This document shows positions 1-5,896 of a stretch of DNA of 14,227 nucleotides, piece after piece. Below the pieces are notes generated by a model that saw only the letters and a list, made by a program, of their open reading frames with translations, had not been told where the DNA came from and did no database searches. Origin of the DNA: CAYMLQ01 sp964390795 (lineage in GTDB: Bacteria; Verrucomicrobiota; Kiritimatiellia; RFP12; UBA1067); the NCBI GenBank assembly GCA_964390795.1, contig CAYMLQ010000117.1, positions 1 through 14,227 of the forward strand, given 5' to 3'. The position numbers and the translations under genes are program-made. Positions within the stretch are counted from its first letter, which is position 1; every line of letters starts with the position of its first letter.

Positions 1-797
1 AGGCCAATGTCCGGCTCTCCTGCCAGGTGAAGGTCAAGCGCGACCTCCGCATCCAGATACCAGCGGCGTTGTTCAGCGTCAAGCAGTACCGGACGCAGGT
101 GGTCGGGCTTTCGGATCTGACGTACGACATCAAGGAGGTGCGGCTCAAACTGATCGAGCCGCCGGCCATCACCTTCACGGCAGGGCAGTATATTCAGATC
201 GAGGTTCCGCCTTATGAACTGACAGACGAGCCCATCTACCGCGCCTATTCGGTCTCTTCCGGCCCGTCGGAAACGGGCGAGATCGAACTGGAGATCCGCT
301 ATGTGCCCAACGGTATCTGCACCACCTATGTACACAAGCGACTGAAGGTCGGCGACACGGTGACGATCAACGGGCCGTATGGCGAATTTGGGCTGCGGCC
401 GACGAACAGCGAGATCATCTGCATCGCAGGCGGCTCAGGTATGGCTCCGATTAAAGCGCTGCTCCATGAGATGGAGCGCACCCAGAATCCGCGGCCGTGC
501 CGCTACTTCTTCGGAGCCAAATCAAAACGCGACCTGTTCATGGTGGACCGGATGCGCGAACTCGAGCGAAGCCTGCCGAACTTCCGCTTTATCCCCGCGC
601 TTTCCGCACCGGCGCCCGGGGACAATTGGGACGGCGAGACCGGGCTGATCACCGACGTCGTGAACCGGCAGGTGCAGGACGCGTCCGGCGCTGAGGCCTA
701 TCTGTGCGGCAGCCCGCTGATGATCGACGCCTGCATCCCGGTGCTGCGTTCCAAAGGGATGCCGGACTCGAACATCTTTTTCGACAAGTTCTCGTAA
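1..797 (+). CDS. NqrF-like 2Fe-2S/FAD/NAD(P)H oxidoreductase, 5' partial
   Basis: The gene is cut by the left edge. The reading frame is open from base 3, so the GTG at 27 is an internal valine and not a start. The first visible residues (ANVRLSCQVKVKRDL) match the end of a plant-type ferredoxin domain, with the last cluster cysteine in LSCQVKVK, as in NqrF. A ferredoxin-reductase module follows. The flavin motif RAYS lies at about 240-251, GPYGEFG in the FAD/NAD interface at about 372-392, the nucleotide-binding GGSGMAP at 429-449 and YLCGSP at about 699-716. The protein ends FFDKFS, close to NqrF tails. Such proteins pass electrons from NADH via FAD to the 2Fe-2S cluster, in NqrF for a sodium-pumping quinone reductase. 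The loop between IEVPPYE and RAYS is short, whereas classical NqrF carries about 30 extra residues there as I remember the family. A soluble or RnfC-like partner reductase is therefore also possible. The next gene follows after 84 bases. Confidence 0.85.
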   Translation, partial: ANVRLSCQVKVKRDLRIQIPAALFSVKQYRTQVVGLSDLTYDIKEVRLKLIEPPAITFTAGQYIQIEVPPYELTDEPIYRAYSVSSGPSETGEIELEIRYVPNGICTTYVHKRLKVGDTVTINGPYGEFGLRPTNSEIICIAGGSGMAPIKALLHEMERTQNPRPCRYFFGAKSKRDLFMVDRMRELERSLPNFRFIPALSAPAPGDNWDGETGLITDVVNRQVQDASGAEAYLCGSPLMIDACIPVLRSKGMPDSNIFFDKFS

Positions 798-828
798 AGG
801 GTGGGGGCCGCCTCCCCGAGGCGTCCGC

Positions 829-849
829 GGACGGTTCGGGGAACCGTCC
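829..849 (+). repeat. Perfect 9-bp inverted repeat (hairpin) between two cistrons
   Basis: GGACGGTTC (829-837) and GAACCGTCC (841-849) are perfect reverse complements around a GGG loop. The left arm overlaps a 12-bp palindrome, CGTCCGCGGACG (822-833), so two folds compete. A weaker GGGG/CCCC hairpin sits just upstream (804-817). No T-run follows, so this is not a standard intrinsic terminator. It could stabilise the upstream mRNA end or attenuate the downstream gene. Confidence 0.6.
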
Positions 850-881
850 TTACCGAAGACTGTTCTAGGGTGGGGGTGCTT

Positions 882-1340
882 ATGAAGCAGACGGCCAAAG
901 ACGACAGTGTTCAGCGCCAGATGCGGCCGGGTGTGATCACCCGCGACGGGTTGCTGGGCGACGACAGCCGCAAGCTGCGCGATATTCTTGAGGCTGATGC
1001 TGCCGTTGTCAGCCGCCTCGGACTGACCCATGCCGGCATCGCGGCCCGCCTGCGCGAGTTGCGCGACGCAGGCGCTCGCGGCCTGGGTGAGCCGATCCGC
1101 GTGGCCGGGCATTTTGAAGTCCGAGTGGACAGCGTCCGCGGCAAGCTGCCCTGCCCGTTCCAGCACCAGGGGATGTTCCAGAAAGAGTTCATCGACGTCC
1201 GCAACCTGAGTAGCGGCGAGCGGCTTGCGTTCACGGAACTGAGCATCCATCTGATCGAGGCGCACGGCTTCTACGAGGGGCTGGGTTCCCCGTATCGCAA
1301 CGAGCCTGAAAAGCTGGCACGCGTTCTGGAAATCATGTGA
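882..1340 (+). CDS. Conserved small protein of unknown function, 152 aa
   Basis: Start ATG 882 is chosen because a purine-rich AGGGTGGGGG lies just upstream. The in-frame GTG at 801 would place the N-terminus across the intergenic hairpins. There is no signal peptide or membrane segment, so it is probably cytoplasmic. The N-terminal half (about 15-65) is charged and likely helical, including RPGVITRDGLLGDD. The second half has the features most likely to be conserved: CPFQH at residues 91-95, LSIHLIEAHGF at 120-130 and EGLGSPYRNEP at 132-142. Cys91, His95, His123 and His128 could bind a metal or cluster, but this is inference. From memory, similar uncharacterised proteins occur in anaerobes, and I do not know a function. 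It lies 84 bases after the NqrF-like reductase on the same strand, which suggests co-transcription and a role in redox or cofactor metabolism. That suggestion is weak. Confidence 0.75.
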   Translation: MKQTAKDDSVQRQMRPGVITRDGLLGDDSRKLRDILEADAAVVSRLGLTHAGIAARLRELRDAGARGLGEPIRVAGHFEVRVDSVRGKLPCPFQHQGMFQKEFIDVRNLSSGERLAFTELSIHLIEAHGFYEGLGSPYRNEPEKLARVLEIM

Positions 1341-1425
1341 CCGCGGTGAGGCACGAGGGGCAATCATGTCACTCTACAAACGCCCTGCCCCGAGACCGTA
1401 CGGCACGCATAATTGCTCCTTGGGG

Positions 1426-1454
1426 TTGCGGGCGGGGCGGGCGGGGTGTACACT
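1426..1454 (+). promoter_or_regulatory. Candidate sigma-70-type promoter for the CBM9-like gene
   Basis: TTGCGG (1426-1431) and TACACT (1449-1454) are 17 bases apart. TACACT matches the -10 consensus at 4 of 6 positions, and TTGCGG keeps the TTG of the -35. A start site about 7 bases downstream would fall at or next to the ATG at 1462, so the mRNA would be leaderless or nearly so. No good Shine-Dalgarno sequence is present between 1450 and 1461. The assignment is by eye only. Confidence 0.4.
1430..1446 (+). other. G-quadruplex-forming motif in the promoter spacer
   Basis: The sequence reads GGG-C-GGGG-C-GGG-C-GGGG: four G-runs separated by single-base loops, the most stable class of quadruplex motif. 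Further G4 runs flank it at 1422-1425 and 1457-1460. It fills almost the whole spacer between the -35-like and -10-like hexamers ahead of the CBM9-like gene, on the non-template strand. Folding in the cell is not shown by sequence. Confidence 0.7.
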
Positions 1455-1461
1455 GTGGGGC

Positions 1462-2226
1462 ATGGTCAAGCTGTTGAAAAGGGCGGCCGCCGCCGGGGCG
1501 GCCTGTCTGGCGTGCGCGGTGACGCGCGGGGAGGCGGAGGAAATGATGCGCTACAGGGCGAGGCGGATTCCGGCGGTCGCGCTGGAGCAGGCGGATTTCA
1601 AGCGGGCGGATGTCGGACGGGTCGGACAGGCCCGTCCGGAGTCTTCCGACCACCGGCCTGAGACCACTTTCCGCGTGTTGCACGACGGCACGCACCTGTA
1701 CCTGCGCTTCGATGTGATGGACCGGTATGTCCGTTCGGTACAGACCGCATACCAGTCGCCCGTTTGCACCGACAGCTGCGTGGAGTTCTTTGTGCAGCCG
1801 AAGGCGGACAAGGGTTATTTCAATTTCGAGGTGAACGCCGGGGGAACGCTGCTGGTCTACTACGTGGAAGACCCCACCCGCACGGAGAAAGGGCTGGCGC
1901 GGTTCACGCCGGTGGAGGAGTCGTGGTTCCGGCAGGTGGAGGTCCGCTCCTCCCTGCCGCGGGTGGTGGAGCCGGAACTGACGGAGCCGACCGCGTGGCA
2001 CGTCAGCGTCAAGGTTCCGCTTGCGTTGCTCGAGCGTTACGCGGGAGCGGTCGGGCGGGAGGGGGCCGTCTGGCGGGCGAACTTCTACAAGTGCGGGGAC
2101 AAGACCTCACACCCGCACTGGCTGTCCTGGTCGCCGGTGACGGCGCTCAATTTCCATCTGCCGGCCTGTTTCGGCGAACTGGTGTTAGAGGCAGGTGCTG
2201 ACGAGGGGAAGGGTCGCGCGCCTTGA
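1462..2226 (+). CDS. Secreted CBM9-like carbohydrate-binding protein, 254 aa
   Basis: The ATG at 1462 gives a typical export signal: basic MVKLLKR, a hydrophobic AAAAGAACLACAV stretch and a likely cleavage after RGEA (about residue 25). An in-frame ATG at 1366 has a GAGGGG sequence 6 bases upstream. It would add 32 residues of non-signal-like sequence, so I prefer 1462. The mature part resembles the CBM9-like/DOMON beta-sandwich family found in polysaccharide-degrading Bacteroidota and PVC bacteria. Supporting segments are HLYLRFDVMD (78-87), DSCVEFFVQP (104-113), YFNFEVNAGGTLL (119-131), WHVSVKVPLALL (179-190) and the characteristic WRANFYKCGDKTSHPHWLSW (204-223) followed by FHLPACFGEL. Members bind sugars or serve as accessory domains; no catalytic site is visible. 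It is transcribed alone towards a converging gene, with a structured repeat in between. Confidence 0.85.
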   Translation: MVKLLKRAAAAGAACLACAVTRGEAEEMMRYRARRIPAVALEQADFKRADVGRVGQARPESSDHRPETTFRVLHDGTHLYLRFDVMDRYVRSVQTAYQSPVCTDSCVEFFVQPKADKGYFNFEVNAGGTLLVYYVEDPTRTEKGLARFTPVEESWFRQVEVRSSLPRVVEPELTEPTAWHVSVKVPLALLERYAGAVGREGAVWRANFYKCGDKTSHPHWLSWSPVTALNFHLPACFGELVLEAGADEGKGRAP

Positions 2227-2278
2227 CAGGCGGCAGGGCAGACGCATCTTAAGGTTACCGCAAAAGCCGCCAGTTTGT

Positions 2279-2336
2279 GCGGTTTCACTCGGATGCCTCA
2301 CCCGTGGATACACGGACGGCATGCCGGTGAAACCGC
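2279..2336 (+). repeat. Palindromic unit 1 of the paired element
   Basis: This is a 58-base hairpin. The outer stem is GCGGTTTCAC (2279-2288) with GTGAAACCGC (2327-2336), perfect over 10 bp. A 4x4 internal loop (TCGG/GCCG) follows, then ATGCC (2293-2297) with GGCAT (2318-2322). Next is an unequal internal loop, TCAC against AC, and then CCGTG (2302-2306) with CACGG (2311-2315) around a GATA tetraloop. Confidence 0.8.
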
Positions 2337-2362
2337 CGACTGATAGCAATCGATACGGTTCT

Positions 2363-2422
2363 GAGCGAATGTTCGTTCCGCCGTCCGTGTATTCACGGGT
2401 GAGGCGGACGTAACATTCGCTC
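2363..2422 (-). repeat. Palindromic unit 2 of the paired element, inverted
   Basis: Read on the minus strand, this 60-base unit repeats the plan of unit 1. The outer stem is GAGCGAATGTT with AACATTCGCTC (plus-strand 2412-2422 and 2363-2373), perfect over 11 bp. A 4x4 internal loop (ACGT/AACG) is followed by CCGCC/GGCGG, the same TCAC/AC loop, and CCGTG/CACGG around an AATA tetraloop. The inner core is shared with unit 1, but the outer stem sequence is different and still perfectly paired. Confidence 0.8.
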
Positions 2423-2512
2423 GCATGAATGCGGTTTTTGCGCAAATATCCACTTTTTAGCAGAGTGTGAAGAGTATTAGATGCGTCGGCCCTGTGACAG
2501 GCGTCGAGCCGG

Positions 2513-3247
2513 TCAGGTTGCACGGTAGTAGAGCAGTTTGAGAATGAGCGATTTTGCGGTGGCGTACAGGAAGCGGCTGCGCAACAGGATTTCGTCGCTG
2601 AGCGAGGCATAGACCGCGGTGGTGTGCGTGATCAGAGCGTCGCTGAACTCGCCAAAGGTGGCCGCTGTTGTGCAGACGACCCAGAGGCCGACGCCGGCGA
2701 GGTTGAACAGGAAGATGACCACGTAAGAGAAGAGACGTCCGTACTCTTGAATGTCAGGCTGGGTGACCATCAGGCTCTGGACGGTGAAGGTGATGTGGAA
2801 GCCCCAGGTGAGGCCGACAAAGAACAGCCAGGCGAGCGGGAAGGGCACGTCGGCGACAAACAGGCCGGTGACGAAACGCAGCAGGATCACGAAGATGGTG
2901 TAGAAGGGGAAGAAGTACGGGGCGAGCGTGATCAGCATGTTGGACTTCGTGAGACGGACACTGCCGCCTTCGGACGTGACCCGCAGGTTGCGAGCGCGCC
3001 CGCCGAAGAGCACGGCCCACAGCGCGTGGGTCAGTTCGTGGGCAACCACGTAAGCCCGCACGGGCTGGGGAAGGAAGAACCACATGCCCAGCCACAACGC
3101 GTACCCGGTGAGCAGCCAGACCGTTTCCGGCGAGAACAGCGAACCTGAGCCCGGAATGTGACGCAGCACATCAAGCAGCGCCAAGGTCACCGCTACGCAA
3201 AGGGGAACCAGCGCAGCGCCTGTCAGAAATCGAAGCAGTCGGAACAT
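2513..3247 (-). CDS. M50-like membrane metallopeptidase (HExxH), 244 aa
   Basis: The ATG at 3247 is chosen because AAGGAG lies 9 bases upstream. A GTG at 3286 would add 13 polar residues ahead of the first membrane segment. The protein is very hydrophobic, with about six likely membrane segments (roughly 7-27, 43-59, 62-80, 104-132, 137-160, 172-196). The zinc-binding and catalytic motif HELTH is at residues 70-74, at the edge of a membrane segment, as in site-2-type proteases. The usual NxxPxxxLDG second motif of M50 is not seen. The best candidate for a third ligand is in the loop TQPDIQEYGR (162-171). It may be a divergent intramembrane protease or a related M50B-like protein of unknown substrate, and activity is uncertain. 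It is a single gene, divergent from the propeller/sulfatase operon. Its 3' end faces the structured repeat. Confidence 0.75.
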   Translation of the reverse strand: MFRLLRFLTGAALVPLCVAVTLALLDVLRHIPGSGSLFSPETVWLLTGYALWLGMWFFLPQPVRAYVVAHELTHALWAVLFGGRARNLRVTSEGGSVRLTKSNMLITLAPYFFPFYTIFVILLRFVTGLFVADVPFPLAWLFFVGLTWGFHITFTVQSLMVTQPDIQEYGRLFSYVVIFLFNLAGVGLWVVCTTAATFGEFSDALITHTTAVYASLSDEILLRSRFLYATAKSLILKLLYYRAT

Positions 3248-3318
3248 GGAGGTGGGCTCCTTCGGCGGGTCCTTTGCTTGCCACACATGTTGTTTGATGC
3301 CCGCCGCAACTTCTGCCT

Positions 3319-3346
3319 TTTCCAGTGAACAGCTCTGTTATATCAT
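3319..3346 (+). promoter_or_regulatory. Candidate promoter for the propeller/sulfatase operon
   Basis: TTTCCA (3319-3324) and TATCAT (3341-3346) are 16 bases apart; TATCAT matches 5 of 6 consensus positions. A start near 3353 would give a leader of about 40 bases containing the strong ribosome binding site GAGGGGAGAGAG (3377-3388). It overlaps the divergent candidate on the other strand. Confidence 0.35.
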
Positions 3347-3365
3347 ACTTTCATTGTTAAGCCAA
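3337..3365 (-). promoter_or_regulatory. Candidate promoter for the M50-like gene
   Basis: On the minus strand, TTGGCT (plus-strand 3360-3365) and TATAAC (3337-3342) are 17 bases apart, matching the consensus at 4 of 6 and 5 of 6 positions. The leader to the ATG at 3247 would be about 80 bases. It overlaps the candidate promoter of the divergent operon, so the two may compete. By eye only. Confidence 0.4.
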
Positions 3366-3393
3366 CTGAGTCGAGTGAGGGGAGAGAGATTTT

Positions 3394-5850
3394 ATGGACC
3401 GTTTGCAGTGGGGCGCCAGCTTTTGGGTGAGCGTGCTGTCTGTGGGGCTGGGAATGGCGGCTGAGGCAACCTCGAACAGGGCCGTGTGTGTGAACGGCGT
3501 ATATCCGCATCTGGCCATGTACAACAACGAGGGCGAGTGCGGCACCGGCGCGGTGGTGCCGTGGGCTGACCGCCTGTGGGTCGTCACGTACGCGCCCCAC
3601 ATGCCCAAGGGCTCGAGCGATAAGTTTTACGAGATCACGCCGGAACTGAAGCAGGTCGTACGACCGGAGAGCATCGGCGGTACGCCCGCCAACCGCATGA
3701 TCCACCGCGAGTCGCAGCAGCTCTTCATCGGACCCTATGCGGTGGACAAGGACCGCAACGTGCGGACGATCCCCTATTCGGCGATGTTCGGACGGCACAC
3801 CGGCAACGCCCGCCATCTGACCGATCCCGCCGGCAAGATCTTCTACGCCACCATGGAGGAGGGGTTCTACGAGGTGGACGTGAAGACGCTTGCGGTGACC
3901 GAGCTGTTCAAGGACGGCAACGCTCAGAAGGGCGACATGGGCGGAAGCCTCCTGCCTGGCTATCACGGTAAAGGGTTCTATTCGGGACAGGGCCGGGCCG
4001 TCTACGCCAACAACGGCGAGCGAGGCGCCAAGGCGCTGGTCGATCCCTCCATCCCGTCGGGCGTGCTGGCCGAGTGGGAGGGGCCGGGCAAGGAGTGGCG
4101 CGTGGTGCGGCGTAACCAGTTCACCGAGGTCACGGGGCCTGGCGGCATCGAGGGCAACGCGCGGCCCGCGACCGACCCGCTCTGGAGCGTCGGCTGGGAC
4201 TACCGTTCGCTCATCCTGATGGTGCTCGACGGCGGAAGCTGGCATACGTACCGGCTCCCCAAGGGCAGCCACAGCTACGACGGCGCCCACGGCTGGAACA
4301 CCGAGTGGCCGCGCATCCGCGAAATCGGCGAGCGCGACCTGCTGATGACTATGCACGGCACCTTCTGGCGGTTCCCGAAAACATTCTCCGTCAAACAGTC
4401 GGCGGGGCTCGCTCCGCGCTCGAACTACCTGAAGGTCGTGGGCGATTTCTGCCGCTGGGGCGACAAGGTTGTGCTGGGGTGTGACGACAGCGCCAAGTCC
4501 GAGTTTCTGAACAAGCGGCGTGCCAAGGGCACGATCCAGGGGCCGGGCCAGTCGCATTCCAACCTCTGGTTTGTCGATCCCGAGCGGCTGAACGCACTGG
4601 GCCCCGTGATCGGTCGCGGCGCCGTGTGGCTGGGCGAGCCGGTCACGAGCAGCGCGGCCAGCGATCCGTTCCTTTTCGAGGGCTACACGCGCCGCAGCCT
4701 CGCGCTTGCACACGGCGGCAGCGCGCCCGTTCGCTTCAAGATCGAGGTCGACCGCGCCGGCGACGGCACGTGGTCGGCGCTGCGCGAGGTCGAGGCTGCG
4801 TCGGGCAAGCTGACGCTGGTGTCGTTCGCCGAGGGCGAGCGCGGCGCGTGGGTGCGGCTGGTTCCGCAGGCCGCTGCGGCTGGCGTGTACGCCTGCTTCC
4901 AATATGCCAACCCGGACGCGCGGCAGCCGGCTGCGGACGCGCGTTTCGCCGGGCTCGCGACGCTGAAGACCGCGGGCGCCCAGGGCGGCATCGTTTACGC
5001 GCGAGGCGACAACAAGCGCACGTTGGGACTCGCCGCGATGCAGGCCGGTCCGGACGGCGTCAAGGACGTCGGCTTCTACGAGCTGGACGCGGCGCTTAAC
5101 CTGAAGAAGGCCGGTGATCCCAACGCGATGGCTTACGCCCGCAAGGGGTATCCGTTCAGCGGCTCGGGGCTTGAGACCGACGCCGCGTCGGCGGTGGTCA
5201 CGGACGACGCGAAGCGGCGCTGGCGCTTTCCTAAGGCGGACGCGGCATATGATGCGCCTGGGCTGTGGGGCGCGGAGCGGCTCTGCCGCGAGGTCTGCAC
5301 GGAACGCGATCTGTTGAACGTGTGCGGCACCTTCTATGAGTTGCCGGCCGAGAACGCGGGCGGCTTCGGCAAGGTGCGCGCCGTGGCGACGCACGCGGGC
5401 CGCATTCACGATTACTGCTCCTACCGCGGGATGCTGGTGCTCACCGGCGTGGACGCAGCGGCGGGAGCTTCGGAGCACATCATCCGCTCCGAGGACGGCC
5501 AGGCGTCCGTGTGGGTCGGCGTGGTCGACGACCTCTGGGCGTTTGGCAAGCCCCGCGGCCAGGGCGGGCCGTGGAAGGACACTGCCGTCAGGGCGGGCGA
5601 GCCCTCCGATCCGTACCTGATGACCGGTTTCGACAGGAAGCGTATGACCCTGACGCAGGCGGGGGCCGAGGCCGTCAGCGTCACGCTGGAGCTGGACATC
5701 ACCGGCACGGGCGCGTGGCAGACGTACGAGACCTTCCGCGTGGAGCCCGGTAAGCCGGTGCAGGTGGCGCTGGATGATGTGCGCGCCTACTGGCTGCGCG
5801 TCAAGGCGGACCGCGCCTGCTCGGCGACGGCGTGGCTGGTGTATGAGTAG
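3394..5850 (+). CDS. Secreted propeller-like protein with internal duplication, 818 aa, unknown function
   Basis: The ATG at 3394 follows the purine-rich site GAGGGGAGAGAG. The N-terminus is a signal peptide (about 1-24, ending GLGMAAEA), so the protein is exported. Residues 50-400 show repeated short strands with aromatic and Gly-Asp turns (RLWVVTYAP, KIFYATMEEGFYEVD, SLILMVLDGGSWHTYRL) that suggest a beta-propeller. Two regions are clearly related. One runs from ERDLLMTMHGTFWRFP (313) to VYACFQYA (about 505). The other runs from ERDLLNVCGTFYELP (637) to the end, ATAWLVYE (818). Each ends in a domain of about 80 residues starting DPFLFEGY (424) or DPYLMTGF (739), probably a beta-sandwich. 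No catalytic motif is recognised. The sulfatase follows 46 bases later, so the two are probably one operon and it may bind the same glycan. Similar large hypotheticals occur in PVC genomes, from memory. Confidence 0.8.
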   Translation: MDRLQWGASFWVSVLSVGLGMAAEATSNRAVCVNGVYPHLAMYNNEGECGTGAVVPWADRLWVVTYAPHMPKGSSDKFYEITPELKQVVRPESIGGTPANRMIHRESQQLFIGPYAVDKDRNVRTIPYSAMFGRHTGNARHLTDPAGKIFYATMEEGFYEVDVKTLAVTELFKDGNAQKGDMGGSLLPGYHGKGFYSGQGRAVYANNGERGAKALVDPSIPSGVLAEWEGPGKEWRVVRRNQFTEVTGPGGIEGNARPATDPLWSVGWDYRSLILMVLDGGSWHTYRLPKGSHSYDGAHGWNTEWPRIREIGERDLLMTMHGTFWRFPKTFSVKQSAGLAPRSNYLKVVGDFCRWGDKVVLGCDDSAKSEFLNKRRAKGTIQGPGQSHSNLWFVDPERLNALGPVIGRGAVWLGEPVTSSAASDPFLFEGYTRRSLALAHGGSAPVRFKIEVDRAGDGTWSALREVEAASGKLTLVSFAEGERGAWVRLVPQAAAAGVYACFQYANPDARQPAADARFAGLATLKTAGAQGGIVYARGDNKRTLGLAAMQAGPDGVKDVGFYELDAALNLKKAGDPNAMAYARKGYPFSGSGLETDAASAVVTDDAKRRWRFPKADAAYDAPGLWGAERLCREVCTERDLLNVCGTFYELPAENAGGFGKVRAVATHAGRIHDYCSYRGMLVLTGVDAAAGASEHIIRSEDGQASVWVGVVDDLWAFGKPRGQGGPWKDTAVRAGEPSDPYLMTGFDRKRMTLTQAGAEAVSVTLELDITGTGAWQTYETFRVEPGKPVQVALDDVRAYWLRVKADRACSATAWLVYE

Positions 5851-5896
5851 GGGCGGCCGGCGGGCCGCCTGTTCGAATGCGGACGGGAGGAGGCAT

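Larger units (their letters stand above)
2259..2442. repeat. Composite inverted-repeat element (two palindromic units plus outer arms)
   Basis: The intergenic region between two converging genes holds a nearly symmetric structure. The largest inverted pair is 26 bases long (2295-2320 against 2380-2405), with 25 exact matches and one G-T position that would still pair as G.U in RNA. Each 26-mer sits inside its own hairpin (units 2279-2336 and 2363-2422), in opposite orientation, with 26 bases between the units. Outer arms CGCAAAAGCCGC (2259-2270) and GCGGTTTTTGCG (2431-2442) are complementary at 11 of 12 positions. No open reading frame of coding character and no transposase are present. The layout recalls a REPIN/BIME (paired inverted REP) or a small non-autonomous mobile element. 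It may also act as a two-way transcription end for the flanking genes. Confidence 0.85.

Noticed and set aside
27..29. GTG as the start of the NqrF-like gene
   Set aside because: The frame is open to the window edge and the residues before it continue the ferredoxin domain, including its last cysteine, so the gene begins outside the window.
522..1367. Minus-strand open frame of 281 codons opposite the reductase and small protein genes
   Set aside because: The plus-strand genes have clear motifs and ribosome binding sites; this frame has neither.
2259..2442. Integron attC site or CRISPR-like repeat as the explanation for the palindromes
   Set aside because: There are no attC core sites of the GTTRRRY/RYYYAAC type at the ends, no integrase, only two units, and they are inverted and not direct repeats.
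2185..2610. Open frames crossing the convergent intergenic region (minus 2185-2610, plus 2195-2413)
   Set aside because: They run through the inverted repeats and overlap the ends of both flanking genes, with no ribosome binding site or protein-like composition.
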